Source: Streptomyces sp. JH34 (lineage in GTDB: Bacteria > Actinomycetota > Actinomycetes > Streptomycetales > Streptomycetaceae). Taken from it: a stretch of DNA of 64,000 nt. The notes beneath the pieces are model-generated. The model did not search any database. It worked only from the letters and a program-made list of their open reading frames with translations, and was not told the DNA's origin. The stretch covers positions 1,116,001 through 1,180,000 of the forward strand of contig NZ_JAJSOO010000001.1 in assembly GCF_029428875.1 (NCBI RefSeq), written 5' to 3'. The position numbers and the translations under genes are program-made. The number at the start of each line of letters is the position of its first letter. Position 1 is the stretch's first letter. This document shows, in pieces, positions 1-11,136 of this stretch.

Positions 1-428
1 TCCTGGGCGCACTCGGCGACATGGGCATCAGGGCCTGGTACCAGCCCCTGAACGACATCGCCACCGATGTCGGCAAGATCGCCGGGGCCGCCCAGAAGCG
101 GATGGTGGGCCCCGCCGGCGGTCCGGGAGCCGTCCTGCACCACGTGACCATGTCGTACGACATCGACGCCGGCAAGATGCTCGAGGTGCTCCGCATCGGC
201 AAGGAGAAGATGTCCGACAAGGGAACCAGGAGCGCCCAGAAGCGCGTGGACCCGCTCCGGCGTCAGACGGGGCTCGCCCGTGAGCAGGTGATCGAGCGCA
301 TGATCAGCTCCTTCCGGGACCGCTACGGGCTGGCCACCGGCGCGGTCACCACGGACGAACTGGCCCGGGCGGAGGAGCTGGTGCAGACGAAGTTCGCCAC
401 CGAGGAGTGGACCGCGCGGGTGCCGTAG
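1..428 (+). CDS. Lipoate-protein ligase family protein, C-terminal part
   Basis: The open frame enters from the left edge (codons in the frame of position 3) and ends at TAG 426-428, so only about the last 142 residues are present. The segment VSYDIDAGKMLEVL-like (here MSYDIDAGKMLEVL) followed by GKEKMSDKGTRSAQKRVDPL is typical of the C-terminal half of actinobacterial LplA-type biotin/lipoate ligases, which attach lipoate to E2 or H-protein lysines. The catalytic N-terminal core is outside the window, so activity cannot be judged. It converges on the isocitrate dehydrogenase gene and shares a bidirectional hairpin terminator with it. Family assignment is from remembered similarity. Confidence 0.75.
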   Translation, partial: LGALGDMGIRAWYQPLNDIATDVGKIAGAAQKRMVGPAGGPGAVLHHVTMSYDIDAGKMLEVLRIGKEKMSDKGTRSAQKRVDPLRRQTGLAREQVIERMISSFRDRYGLATGAVTTDELARAEELVQTKFATEEWTARVP

Positions 429-450
429 CCGGGGGACACGGAGCCAGAGC

Positions 451-508
451 CCGCACACGCGACCGCCCCGGCGGGCGGGGATGCCCGCCGGGGCGGTCGT
501 GTGTGCGG
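451..508. terminator. Bidirectional hairpin terminator between convergent genes
   Basis: Arms 451-476 and 483-508 pair over 26 bp with a single mismatch, around a 6-nt loop. The hairpin lies 22 nt after the lipoate ligase stop and 15 nt after the isocitrate dehydrogenase stop, so it can serve both strands. There is no long T tract, as is usual in Streptomyces. Confidence 0.8.
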
Positions 509-523
509 GGTGCGGTCCGGGGG

Positions 524-2842
<2,319 letters not shown>

Positions 2843-3535
2843 TCACTCCTGTCCGGCGGGACCCGGAACGCCGGGGGGTCTGCTCGCCTCGACCAGCCCG
2901 GACTCGTACGCGAAGACGACCAGCTGGGCGCGGTCACGGGCGCGCAGCTTGGTCATGGCACGGCTGATGTGGGTCTTCGCCGTGAAGGGGCTGACCACCA
3001 TGTGGACGGCGATCTCGTCGTTGGTCAGCCCCCGGGCGGCCAGCGCCGTGGCCTCACGCTCACGCCGGGTGAGTGTCTCCAGGCCGCGGGCGGTGGCACG
3101 GTCCGGCGGCCGGGACACGAACGCGCCGATGAGCCGGCGGGTGACGGCGGGCGAGAGGAGGGCCTCACCGTCGGCCGCCACCTCGACGGCGCGGAGCAGC
3201 TCGGCCGGTTCGGTGTCCTTGAGCAGGAACCCGGCGGCCCCGGCGCGCAGGGCGTCGAAGACGTACTCGTCGAGTCCGTAGTTGGTGAGGATGACGACGT
3301 GGACACGGGCGAGGTCGGGATCGGCCGCGATCTCCCGGGTGGCGTCGATTCCGGTCATGACGGGCATCTGCACGTCCATGAGCACCACGTCCGGGACGTA
3401 CGCGCGGACCAGTTCCACGGCCGCCCGTCCGTCGGCGGCCTCCCCGACGACCTCGATGCCCTCCTCCGCGTCCAGCAGGGCACGGAATCCGGCCCGCATG
3501 AGCGCCTGGTCGTCGACGATCCCGACGCGGATCAT
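2843..3535 (-). CDS. NarL/LuxR-family response regulator
   Basis: A 230-residue two-domain regulator. The receiver domain (about 1-120) has the acidic pair D8-D9, the phospho-acceptor D54 in VVLMDVQMP, a T at LTNYG and K in FLLKD. The C-terminal LuxR helix-turn-helix (about 150-215) starts LTRREREATALAARGLTNDE. Its ATG overlaps the TGA of the upstream histidine kinase gene (ATGA, positions 3535-3532), so the two are co-translated and form a cognate pair. Target genes are not evident; neighbours on both sides are unrelated metabolic genes. Residues 216-230 are a Pro/Gly-rich tail. Confidence 0.92.
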   Translation of the reverse strand: MIRVGIVDDQALMRAGFRALLDAEEGIEVVGEAADGRAAVELVRAYVPDVVLMDVQMPVMTGIDATREIAADPDLARVHVVILTNYGLDEYVFDALRAGAAGFLLKDTEPAELLRAVEVAADGEALLSPAVTRRLIGAFVSRPPDRATARGLETLTRREREATALAARGLTNDEIAVHMVVSPFTAKTHISRAMTKLRARDRAQLVVFAYESGLVEASRPPGVPGPAGQE

Positions 3536-4668
3536 CCTGAGGCCGTCCGGGGCGCCAGCGGCAGTTCCGCGCGGACCGAGAAGCCCCCTCGGGCCGCGGG
3601 CGCCGCGTGGAGGGTGCCGCCGAGGGCGGTGACGCGCTCGCGCATGCCGGTCAGGCCGGTGCCGGGGGTGACCCGGTCACCGGAGTGGCAGGGGCCCTCG
3701 TCGTCGACCAGCACGACGAGCGCCGTGTCCGCGTAGGTGAACCGCACGGACGTCCCCGCCCGGTCTGCGTGCCGGGCGACGTTCGTGAGGGCCTCCTGCA
3801 CGATGCGGTAGGCGGCGCCGTCGACCTCGGCCGGGAGGCGCCGGACGTCACCCTCGACGTCGACGGTCAGCTCGATGCCCGCGGCCCTGGCCCGCCCGGC
3901 GAGCTCGTCCATCCGGGCGAGGCCGGTCCGGGGGTCCACCACGTCCGTGCGGAGCACCTCCAGCGTGGAGCGGAGTTCCCGCATTGCCTCGCCGCTCGCC
4001 TCCTGGATGGCCAGGAGCGCCGGTTCCACCTCGGCGCCCCGCTTGCGGGCGAGGTGGACGGCGACACCGGCCTGGAGCTTCACGATCGAGATGGAGTGGG
4101 TGAGCGAGTCGTGGAGTTCGCGGGCGATGCGCAGCCTCTCCTCACCGGCGCGACGCAGGGCGGCCTCCTCCCGGGTGCGTTCGGCGTCCACGGCGCGCTG
4201 TTCGGTCTGGCGCAGATAGGCCTGCCAGTTCTTGTCGATCAGGCCGGTGACACCGGCGCACAGGAACCAGCCCGCGAGCAGCAGCACGCGCTCCACGGTG
4301 TCCCGCAGGCCCGGCACGGAGACGAGCAGCACGACGGAGTAGGCGACGAGGAACACCGCCCCCACCCCGGCCGCCTGGGCGCGGTACCCGCTGCGGGCGG
4401 CCGCGTGGACGGCCACCACCACGGGCAGCGCCACCCAGCTCCCCGGATGCGCGTGGACGGCGTACCCGAACATGCAGAGCGTGGTCACGCCGAGCACGAG
4501 GCGCGGGGCCCGGCGGTGCGCGGCGAGCGCCAGGGAACCCACCGCGACGAGCAGCACGTCGAGGGCTCCGGGTGAGGACGCCACGCATGCCGCCGTGACG
4601 ACGGCAGCCCCCACGGCCGCCGCGCCCGCTGTGTCCAGCACTGTCCGCCGGTCGATGTCCCCCCGCAT
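3532..4668 (-). CDS. DesK/NarX-type sensor histidine kinase
   Basis: 378 residues. The N-terminal half (about 1-160) has several hydrophobic segments consistent with 4-6 membrane helices. A helical linker leads to the HisKA_3 box RIARELHDSLTHSIS (His about 185) and a C-terminal HATPase domain with N box EALTNVARHA and G box GTGLTGMRERV. It autophosphorylates and passes phosphate to the overlapping response regulator. The frame is open far upstream (to 5979), but homology begins at the ATG at 4668 (MRGDIDRR), just after a gene-free divergent promoter region facing the AhpD-like gene. The signal sensed is unknown. Confidence 0.9.
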   Translation of the reverse strand: MRGDIDRRTVLDTAGAAAVGAAVVTAACVASSPGALDVLLVAVGSLALAAHRRAPRLVLGVTTLCMFGYAVHAHPGSWVALPVVVAVHAAARSGYRAQAAGVGAVFLVAYSVVLLVSVPGLRDTVERVLLLAGWFLCAGVTGLIDKNWQAYLRQTEQRAVDAERTREEAALRRAGEERLRIARELHDSLTHSISIVKLQAGVAVHLARKRGAEVEPALLAIQEASGEAMRELRSTLEVLRTDVVDPRTGLARMDELAGRARAAGIELTVDVEGDVRRLPAEVDGAAYRIVQEALTNVARHADRAGTSVRFTYADTALVVLVDDEGPCHSGDRVTPGTGLTGMRERVTALGGTLHAAPAARGGFSVRAELPLAPRTASG

Positions 4669-4836
4669 GAGCGGCACAGTAGCTCCCCCACGCCGGTGGG
4701 CGCGTCGTCCTGGAGGACGGGGTGCCGGCTGCTCCCGGGGAAGTAGTGCGGGCGGGCGCCCGTCCCCCGGGGGCAGCCACAACTGTCGCCCGCCGTACGA
4801 CGCCACGGACGGGCGTCGCGGGCCAGCATCGTCGCC

Positions 4837-5817
4837 ATGACCGGACCTTTCCGTTACACCTCGCCCGACCCGCCCCAGTCCGCCACCGGAGAGGTGGCGG
4901 ACGTCTACACGCAGCTGGCCGCCGACTTCGGCATCAGGAACGCCTCGACGTTCGTCGTCCTGTCCGCCTCCCCTCCCCTTCTCACCGCCACCTGGGCGCT
5001 GATGCGGGAGTCCCTGCTCGCCGGCCGCGCCTCCCGTACCGGGAAGGAACTGGTGGCCGCCGGGGTCTCGCTGGCCAACCGGTGCCCGTTCTGCGCGACC
5101 GCGCACGCGGTCCTGCTGCACGCCACGGGCGATCACCGGCTCGCCGAGACCGTGCTCCGGGGCGACGAACCGGAGGATCCCGGCGAGCGCGGGCTGCTCG
5201 CCTGGGGCAAGGACATGAGCGGGCCGCCGCCGTTCCCGGCGCACGAGACGGACGAGTACGTGGGGACGGCCCTCGCCTTCCACTTCATCAACCGGGTGGT
5301 GTCCTCGCTGCTGTCCGAACAGATGCTGCCCGGGGGTGTGGAGAAGTACCGGCTGGTGCGGAGCACCGCGGGCCGTTCGCTGGCCGCCACCGTGCGCCGG
5401 GACCTGACGCCCGGCACCTCCCTGCCGCTGCTCGGCACGGCCGGCGAGCCGCCCGCGTGGGCGGCCGAGGGCCCGGTCGGAACGGCCTACGGTGCGCTGC
5501 GCACGGCCGCGCACCAGGGGGCGGGCCTTCTGAGCACCCGGGACGCCGCGTTCGTACGGGAGTCGGTGGCGGGCTGGGACGGTGTCACCCCGCTGCCCCT
5601 GGCCGCGCCGCTGCCGGAGAGGGCGGACCGGCCGGGAGCCCGGCTCGCGCTGCTCGCGGCGCGGGCCCCGTACCGGATCACCGACGAGGACGTCGCGGCC
5701 TGGCGCGTTCCGCCGTTCACGGATCACTGCCTGGTCCATCTGGTCGCCTTCGGTGCGATCCTCGCCGTCGAGCGCGTGGAGGCCCTCCTGCGGGCTCCTG
5801 CCGGGGAGCTCCCGTGA
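4837..5817 (+). CDS. AhpD-like / carboxymuconolactone decarboxylase family protein
   Basis: 326 residues. The AhpD-type redox motif CPFCATAH (C83, C86, H90) lies inside the helical CMD fold, so a peroxidase- or thiol-linked role is likelier than decarboxylation. The protein is longer than the usual 150-190 residue AhpD-like proteins: the second half (about 180-326) looks like a second, degenerate copy of the helical unit with no CxxC. Start ATG 4837 lies 168 nt from the divergent histidine kinase start, so a shared regulatory region is possible. Substrate unknown. Confidence 0.8.
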   Translation: MTGPFRYTSPDPPQSATGEVADVYTQLAADFGIRNASTFVVLSASPPLLTATWALMRESLLAGRASRTGKELVAAGVSLANRCPFCATAHAVLLHATGDHRLAETVLRGDEPEDPGERGLLAWGKDMSGPPPFPAHETDEYVGTALAFHFINRVVSSLLSEQMLPGGVEKYRLVRSTAGRSLAATVRRDLTPGTSLPLLGTAGEPPAWAAEGPVGTAYGALRTAAHQGAGLLSTRDAAFVRESVAGWDGVTPLPLAAPLPERADRPGARLALLAARAPYRITDEDVAAWRVPPFTDHCLVHLVAFGAILAVERVEALLRAPAGELP

Positions 5818-5898
5818 CGGCGGCCGAGGCGTGGAACGGGGCTCTCGGCCGCCACGCAGGGGCCACCGGTCGCGGACGGGAGGCGCGCCGCGACGGCG

Positions 5899-5982
5899 GA
5901 CGTCTTCCGGTCCTACGAGACTCCTGAGGGCGTCCTGCTGGAGGCCGGCACGTGGGTGGTCACCGCCCGCCGGCCGCACTGA
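5899..5982 (+). pseudogene. Possible remnant of a SAM-dependent methyltransferase C-terminus
   Basis: Behind the AhpD-like gene, in the same frame, is a 27-residue coding-like stretch ending at TGA 5980-5982. It reads DVFRSYETPEGVL then LEAGTWVVTARRPH. The ending resembles the last beta-strands of class I methyltransferases, which often finish in a TWVVTARR-like strand. No start codon or upstream methyltransferase motif is present, and it overlaps the 3' end of the amidase gene on the other strand. A decayed gene end is inferred, but chance similarity is possible. Confidence 0.25.
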
Positions 5983-7441
5983 GCTCCGGCGGGCGGTGCT
6001 CGTACCAGCGGCGGTCCGCCTCCAGTTGGGCGGCGAGCGAGACGAGCAGGGCCTCGCTGCGGGACGGGCCGAGGAGCTGGGCGCCGAGGGGCAGGCCGTC
6101 GCGGGTGAAGCCTGCCGGGACGTTGACGCCAGGCCATCCGAGTACGTTCCAGGGCCAGGCGTAGGGGCAGGCCGACGTCATGGCGAGGTCGGTGCGCCAG
6201 GCGCTGAGGTGGTCGAAGGCCCCGACCCGTGGGGGCGGGGCCGCCGTGGTCGGGGTGAGAAGCACGTCGTACCCGGGGCCGCCGCCTGCGGTGTCGAAGA
6301 AGGCGCCGATCCTGGCGTGCTGGCGCACCTCCCGCGCGCGGGCGGCCCGCACGACACGGCCACCGAGGCGGGTCCCGGTGCGCAGGGCGCTGCGGGTGCG
6401 CGGGTCCAGGAGTCCGGGTTCGGGGTGGAGCGCGGCGAGTTCGGCGATGCCCGCGGTGGCCCGGGGCACGAAGGAGAGGCCGATCAGTCCGTAGCGGGGC
6501 CTGGCCTCCTCGACGTGGTGGCCGAGCCGGGCGAGGGCTTCGGCGAGCGCGGTGACGGCACGCACCACCTCCGGGTGGGGTGCGTTGCGGGTGAGGGTGA
6601 GCGGCGGCCGCAGGGACAGGCCGATGCGCAGCCTGCCCGGGTCGCGGCGGGCCGCGGCGGACGCGTCGACGGCGGGCGGGCGGTGCGGGTCACCGGGGTG
6701 CGGTCCTGCCGCGGCGTCCAGGAGGAGGGCGGCGTCGGCGACCGTACGGGCGAGCGGACCGTTGACCGTGAGGCCCTGGAAGGCATCGCTGTGGGGGTGG
6801 ACGGAGATCCGGCCCCGCTGGGGTTTGATGCCGACGAGGTGGGTCCACGCGGCGGGGATGCGGATGGAGCCCGCACCGTCCGAACCCAGCGCGGCGGGGA
6901 CCAGTCCGGCGGCTACGGCCGCCGCGGAGCCTCCGGACGAACCGCCCGGCGTGTGAGCGGTGCTCCAGGGGTTGCGGGTGGCGCCGAACGCCGGCCCTTC
7001 GGTGAACGCCCACTGCCCCAGCTCGCAGGAGTTGGTCTTGCCGACCACGACGGCCCCGGCGGCCCTGAGCCTGCGGACGGCCTCGCTGTCGGCGGTCGCG
7101 GGCGGCAGTACGCCGTCGCAGCCGAAGTAGGTGGGCATGCCGGCGACATCGGTGTCGTCCTTGACCGCGACCGGCACCCCGAGCAGCGGAAGGCGCTCCC
7201 CGGCCTCGAGCCGGCGGTCGGCCTCCGCGGCCTCGGCGAGCGCGGCCTCCGCGCGCAGTTGCCGGAAGGCGTTGAGGGTGTGCCGGCTCGCCTCGACGCG
7301 CGCGAGCGCCGCGGCGACCAGTCCGGACGAGGTCGTCCGGCCCTCGGCCAGCTCGCGGGCGCAGTCCACCAGCCCGGGAGCGGCTGACGGTTCGACCGGC
7401 ACACGCGGTCCGGTCCGCTCCGTGGGGTCTGCTGAGGACAT
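5960..7441 (-). CDS. Amidase signature family hydrolase
   Basis: 493 residues. The Ser-cisSer-Lys triad of amidase-signature enzymes is visible: K94 in VPVAVKDDTD, S168/S169 in TPGGSSGGSAAAVAAG and nucleophile S192 in GSDGAGSIRIPAA. It should hydrolyse an amide in the cytosol; substrate unknown, and no GatB/GatC neighbour suggests it is not GatA. The ATG at 7441 was preferred over 7474 because GAGGAGG lies 8 nt upstream. The C-terminal region (380-493) contains the late conserved segment ACPYAWPWNVLGWPGVNVPAG, so the enzyme is full length. Confidence 0.9.
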   Translation of the reverse strand: MSSADPTERTGPRVPVEPSAAPGLVDCARELAEGRTTSSGLVAAALARVEASRHTLNAFRQLRAEAALAEAAEADRRLEAGERLPLLGVPVAVKDDTDVAGMPTYFGCDGVLPPATADSEAVRRLRAAGAVVVGKTNSCELGQWAFTEGPAFGATRNPWSTAHTPGGSSGGSAAAVAAGLVPAALGSDGAGSIRIPAAWTHLVGIKPQRGRISVHPHSDAFQGLTVNGPLARTVADAALLLDAAAGPHPGDPHRPPAVDASAAARRDPGRLRIGLSLRPPLTLTRNAPHPEVVRAVTALAEALARLGHHVEEARPRYGLIGLSFVPRATAGIAELAALHPEPGLLDPRTRSALRTGTRLGGRVVRAARAREVRQHARIGAFFDTAGGGPGYDVLLTPTTAAPPPRVGAFDHLSAWRTDLAMTSACPYAWPWNVLGWPGVNVPAGFTRDGLPLGAQLLGPSRSEALLVSLAAQLEADRRWYEHRPPELSAAGGR

Positions 7442-7585
7442 CGCCACCGCCTCCTCGCGTCCGCCGGAAAACACCGGCCCCGGGCCCGCCCGTGGGTCCG
7501 CCCGAGCGGTTCTACTGGAGAGTAACGAGGCGTGGGGGCCCGCTCAAGCACCGCCGCTCAAGCACCCCGCGCACGGATCGGCCCC

Positions 7586-7613
7586 GTCCCCCGCCCCGCG
7601 CGGGGCGGGGGAC
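7586..7613 (-). terminator. 28-bp perfect palindrome, terminator
   Basis: Two 14-base arms (GTCCCCCGCCCCGC and its complement) abut without spacer, giving a hairpin with a minimal loop. It starts 65 nt beyond the stop of the small secreted protein gene on the minus strand and is also upstream of the amidase start. Confidence 0.65.
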
Positions 7614-7678
7614 CTGCGGCACCCGCGGGCGCGCGCGGGACGACGTCCCTGCGGCGACGAGGTGCCCGGCAGGCGGTA

Positions 7679-8038
7679 CTACGGCCGCACGTGGATCTCG
7701 CCGATCCCCGAACCGAGGCCCGCGCAGTGGGCGGTCGACTGCCCGGACTCGCCCGGCCTGAGCGTGACGTGCTCACCGTCCACGTCCGGGGACCACCCGC
7801 AGACCAGGTGGACCCAGAAGGTCTGGGTGGCCGACCCGTTGTTCCTGCAGAGCGCGAACCCGGTGTAGTCGTCGATCGCGTGCTTGCCGGTGCTGCACGA
7901 CAGGCCGGGAGGAACGGCGGCCGCCGGCGCGACGGCCACCGCCGCGGTGGCCGGAACGGCGAGCGCGGCGGCCAGACCGGTGACGGCCGCCCCCCGGACG
8001 AGTGCGCGTACGGCGTTCCCCTTGAACAGCTTCTTCAT
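7679..8038 (-). CDS. Small secreted four-cysteine protein, unknown function
   Basis: 119 residues. MKKLFKGNAVRALVRG followed by a long Ala/Val hydrophobic stretch is a clear Sec signal peptide, with likely cleavage near AAAVPPG (about 40-45). The mature part of about 75 residues has exactly four cysteines (SCSTG, LCRNN, VCGWS, HCAGL), suggesting two disulfides, and a conserved-looking FWVHLVCGWSPDVDG core. Start ATG 8038 has AAGGGGAG immediately upstream. It is divergent from another secreted protein gene (8237) across a 198-nt spacer. No family recognised. Confidence 0.75.
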   Translation of the reverse strand: MKKLFKGNAVRALVRGAAVTGLAAALAVPATAAVAVAPAAAVPPGLSCSTGKHAIDDYTGFALCRNNGSATQTFWVHLVCGWSPDVDGEHVTLRPGESGQSTAHCAGLGSGIGEIHVRP

Positions 8039-8236
8039 GTCTCCCCTTGGTTCCGGTGAGTTCCGGTGATCTTCAGGGCTGCTCTCCCCCACGGTCCGTA
8101 GCCGAAAACAGCGCCGAACCTCACCCTCCGTACTCCCGGCCCGCCGCGCAGGCAACCGTGCGCGGGCGTACGCTCGCACTGGGGAGTGAATCCGGGTCGA
8201 AAAGGCGCTGAACAGGGACGTTTCCGAGGAGGCGCG

Positions 8237-8998
8237 GTGGCAGGACAGCGCATCGCCACACGGGCCGCCGCGTGCGCGGCGGTCGCCCTGCTCGCCGTCA
8301 CCGGCGGCACGGTGGCGCAGGCGGACGACGACATCGAATCGCTTCCGGCCGAACAGATCGCAGGCCGTTCCCGTGACGCCCTGCTGGCCGCCGGGTCCCT
8401 GCACCTGCGTGCGCGGGGCGACCTGGGGAAGAACCGCGCCCCGATGACGGTCGACCTCAGCCTGGACCGGAGCGGCGACTGCGTGGGCGGCGTCGACCTG
8501 GGCGAGGACAAGGGCAAGGTGGAGATCATCAAGCGAGGCGACTCGGTCTGGGTGAAACCCGACGCGGACTTCTGGGAGAACCAGGTACCGGTCGGCGGCT
8601 CCGCCTTCGAGTCCGTCCTCGCCGGGCGGTACTTGAAGGGCTCGGCGTCGGACTCCAGGCTGCGGCCCGTCGTGGACGCGTGCGATCTGGACACCTTCCA
8701 GAGGCTGGTCTCCGACAACGCCGACTCGAATGCCGGGACGTACACCAAGGGCGAGGTGACGACGGTCGACGGCGTGCGCACCGTCCCGGTCACCAGGACA
8801 CTGCACGGACAGGAACTGACGGCGTACGTGGAGACCGGGGGCGAGCACCACCCCGTGCGGATCACCGTCCACGGCGACGGCGCGGACGCCGCCGTGGACT
8901 TCTCCGGCTTCGACGAGCCGGTCCCCACGGGCACGCCCTCCGCGGACGACTCCGTGGACGTCGGCGCCGTACTCGGCAGGGGCCCGGCGCAGTCGTGA
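8237..8998 (+). CDS. Secreted protein, LppX/LprAFG-like fold suspected
   Basis: 253 residues starting at GTG 8237, chosen because GAGGAGG lies 4 nt upstream; the in-frame ATG at 8186 would add 17 residues before the signal. The signal peptide ends at TVAQA-DDD (AxA site). There is no lipobox cysteine, so it should be secreted rather than lipidated. The body (TVDLSLDRSGDCVGGVDLG, VEIIKRGDSVWVKPDADFW, and a region beginning GTYTKGEVTTVDGVRTVPV) follows the beta-strand pattern of actinobacterial LppX-like lipoproteins, which carry lipids in mycobacteria. That link is tentative. Followed by a hairpin terminator. Confidence 0.75.
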   Translation: MAGQRIATRAAACAAVALLAVTGGTVAQADDDIESLPAEQIAGRSRDALLAAGSLHLRARGDLGKNRAPMTVDLSLDRSGDCVGGVDLGEDKGKVEIIKRGDSVWVKPDADFWENQVPVGGSAFESVLAGRYLKGSASDSRLRPVVDACDLDTFQRLVSDNADSNAGTYTKGEVTTVDGVRTVPVTRTLHGQELTAYVETGGEHHPVRITVHGDGADAAVDFSGFDEPVPTGTPSADDSVDVGAVLGRGPAQS

Positions 8999-9354
8999 AG
9001 GGGCCCCGCCCGTCGAACTCCCGCCCCCTGCGAACGGGTTTGTCCGGCACCCGCTGAGCGCGGCGTCAGTCGTCGAAGCCGCCGGGGGTGTCTCCCCGCG
9101 GCCTTGACAAGCCCGCGGGGAGCTAAAAGCATGACCGGAATGATCTCTCCGTGCAGGCTCCGCGGCACACAGTTGACGGCCGGTGAGTGCGAGCCGCCCG
9201 GCGGGCTCCCGGCGCTCCCGGCGCGCTGAACGATGGGCCGTCCTCCGGAGACCGGCGTCGAGGGCGTTCTCCCACGCCGCCGGCACGCCGTCGCCGGGCC
9301 GAGGCCGTCCGGCGCGGCACGAGTCCGCTCGTCGAACCGATGTGAGGAACCGAG
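8999..9354. other. Intergenic region before the ABC exporter
   Basis: 356 bp without a convincing gene. It holds the hairpin at 9092-9122 and, from about 9104 on, the presumed promoter of the exporter operon. TTGACA at 9104-9109 lies in the hairpin loop, but a matching -10 is not clear. GAGGAA just before ATG 9355 is the ribosome site of the first exporter gene. Confidence 0.5.
9092..9122 (+). terminator. Hairpin terminator after secreted protein gene
   Basis: Arms CTCCCCGCGG (9092-9101) and CCGCGGGGAG (9113-9122) pair perfectly over 10 bp around an 11-nt loop, about 95 nt after the stop at 8998. Confidence 0.65.
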
Positions 9355-11136
9355 ATGACCGAAGGACCGGACCTGCGCACGTATCCGCACCGGGTTCCCC
9401 ACACCGATCCCGGAGTACCGGATTTCCGCGGCCCGGCACGGTTCCTGTGGTGGCTGGTGACGATGCAGCGCAGGCGAGTCCTTCTGGGGGCCCTGTGGGG
9501 CAGCTCCTGGATGTGCGCGCTGATGCTGCCGCCGTACCTCATGTCCCAGGCGATCGACCGCGGGCTCAGGGCGGAGGACAGGGAGCAGCTGGTTCTCTGG
9601 GTGTCGGCCGTCCTCGCGGTCGGTGCGCTCATCGCCTGCCTCGGCATCCTGCGCCACCGCACGATGACCTTGATCCGGGTCGATGCCGCCTACCGCACGG
9701 TGCAGGTCGTCGTCAGGCAGGTCACCCGGCTCGGCGCGGCCCTGCCTGGCAAGGTGTCGGCGGGTGAGCTGACGCACCTGCAGGCCGGGGACACGAGCCG
9801 GATCGCGCAGACCCTGACCGTCACGGGGCCCGGGGTGGGCGCGGTGATCGCCTACTCCGCGGCAGCCGTGCTGCTCTTCCGCATCTCCGCCCTGCTGGCG
9901 CTCGTGGTGCTGCTGGGCGTCCCCTTGCTGGCCGTGACCGTCGGCCCGCTGCTGCAGAGGCTGCACGGCGCCGAGGGTGCTTACCGGCAGAAGCAGGGGG
10001 ACCTCACCGCCCAGGCCGTGGACGTCGTCACCGGCCTGAACGTGCTGAACGGCATCGGCGGGAAGCCGATGTTCATCCGCAGGTACCGGGAGCGGTCCAC
10101 GGCTCTCGTGTCCGACGGGTACCGCGTCGCCTCGCTGACCAGCTGGGTGCAGGCCCTGGGCACCTGCCTGCCGATCCTCTTCCTGGCCCTCGTCACATGG
10201 ATCGCCGCCCGGATGGCGGCCGACGGCGCCATCACGGTCGGAGACCTGGTGGCCGTCTACGGATACGTCGCCGCGCTCCTGGCCCCCGTGACGTTCTTCA
10301 TCGAGGGCGCGGACGACCTCCCCCGCGGACTCGTCGCCGCACGACGGGTGACGGACATCCTGGCGCTGTCGCCCGACGTCGAGAGCAGCGGCACCCCGGT
10401 GCCCCCGCCGAGCGGTCCCGCCGACCTGCACGATCCGGCCTCCGGGCTGGTCGTCCCCGCGGGCCGGATGACGGCGCTGGTGAGCGCCCGGCTCGACGAG
10501 GCGCGCGCCGTGGTCGACCGACTGGGTCGCTACACGGACTCCGACGCCACGTGGGGCGGCGTCCCGCTGTCCGGCATGGAGCTCGCGGAGGTGCGCCGCC
10601 GCATCCTCTTCGCCGGCAACGACTCGTACCTGTTCAGCGGTTCGGTTCGCGCGGCCGTCTCCGTCCGCGACCACTCCGACGACGACGTCAAAAGGGCCCT
10701 GCGCACCGCCGTGGCCGAGGACATCGTCGAGTCGCTGCCCGAGGGACTGGGCTCCCGCCTGAGCGACCGCGGTCTCGACGTCTCCGGTGGCCAGCGGCAG
10801 CGTCTGCGGCTCGTGCGGGCGCTGCTCGCCGACCCCGAGGTCCTGCTGCTGGTCGAGCCGACCTCGGCCCTGGACGCGCACACCGAGGCGACCGTCGCCG
10901 CACGTGTCGACACCGCGCGGCGGGATCGCACCACCCTCGTCGTCAGCACGTCCCCGCTGGTGCTCGGTCACGCGAGCCAGGTGTCGCTCCTCGTTGACGG
11001 CCGGGTCGTGGCGGTGGGGACCCACGGCGAACTGCTCGAACGACAGCCCCGGTACCGCGCACTGGTCTTCCGCGGCGCCGGTGGAGACCTGCCGTCCGTC
11101 CCTGCGGCCCGCCCCCAGGAAGGAATGAGCCGATGA
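9355..11136 (+). CDS. ABC exporter half-transporter with degenerate ATP-binding domain
   Basis: 593 residues: an N-terminal exporter-type membrane domain (about 35-330, six predicted helices) fused to a nucleotide-binding domain. The domain is abnormal. Where Walker A should be (about 365-380) the sequence is GRMTALVSARLDEAR, with no GxxGxGKS/T. Walker B is VLLLVEPTSALD (the Asp is Val, the Glu kept). The H-loop reads VVSTSPL, with no His. In contrast the signature VSGGQRQRLRL (about 475) is intact. This subunit should donate only the signature half of an ATP site. The 4-bp ATGA overlap with the next gene indicates a heterodimer. Start ATG 9355 has GAGGAA upstream. Substrate unknown. Confidence 0.88.
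   Translation: MTEGPDLRTYPHRVPHTDPGVPDFRGPARFLWWLVTMQRRRVLLGALWGSSWMCALMLPPYLMSQAIDRGLRAEDREQLVLWVSAVLAVGALIACLGILRHRTMTLIRVDAAYRTVQVVVRQVTRLGAALPGKVSAGELTHLQAGDTSRIAQTLTVTGPGVGAVIAYSAAAVLLFRISALLALVVLLGVPLLAVTVGPLLQRLHGAEGAYRQKQGDLTAQAVDVVTGLNVLNGIGGKPMFIRRYRERSTALVSDGYRVASLTSWVQALGTCLPILFLALVTWIAARMAADGAITVGDLVAVYGYVAALLAPVTFFIEGADDLPRGLVAARRVTDILALSPDVESSGTPVPPPSGPADLHDPASGLVVPAGRMTALVSARLDEARAVVDRLGRYTDSDATWGGVPLSGMELAEVRRRILFAGNDSYLFSGSVRAAVSVRDHSDDDVKRALRTAVAEDIVESLPEGLGSRLSDRGLDVSGGQRQRLRLVRALLADPEVLLLVEPTSALDAHTEATVAARVDTARRDRTTLVVSTSPLVLGHASQVSLLVDGRVVAVGTHGELLERQPRYRALVFRGAGGDLPSVPAARPQEGMSR

Noticed and set aside
4669..5979. Extended N-terminus of the histidine kinase frame
   Set aside because: It would overlap the AhpD-like gene completely; homology starts at 4668.
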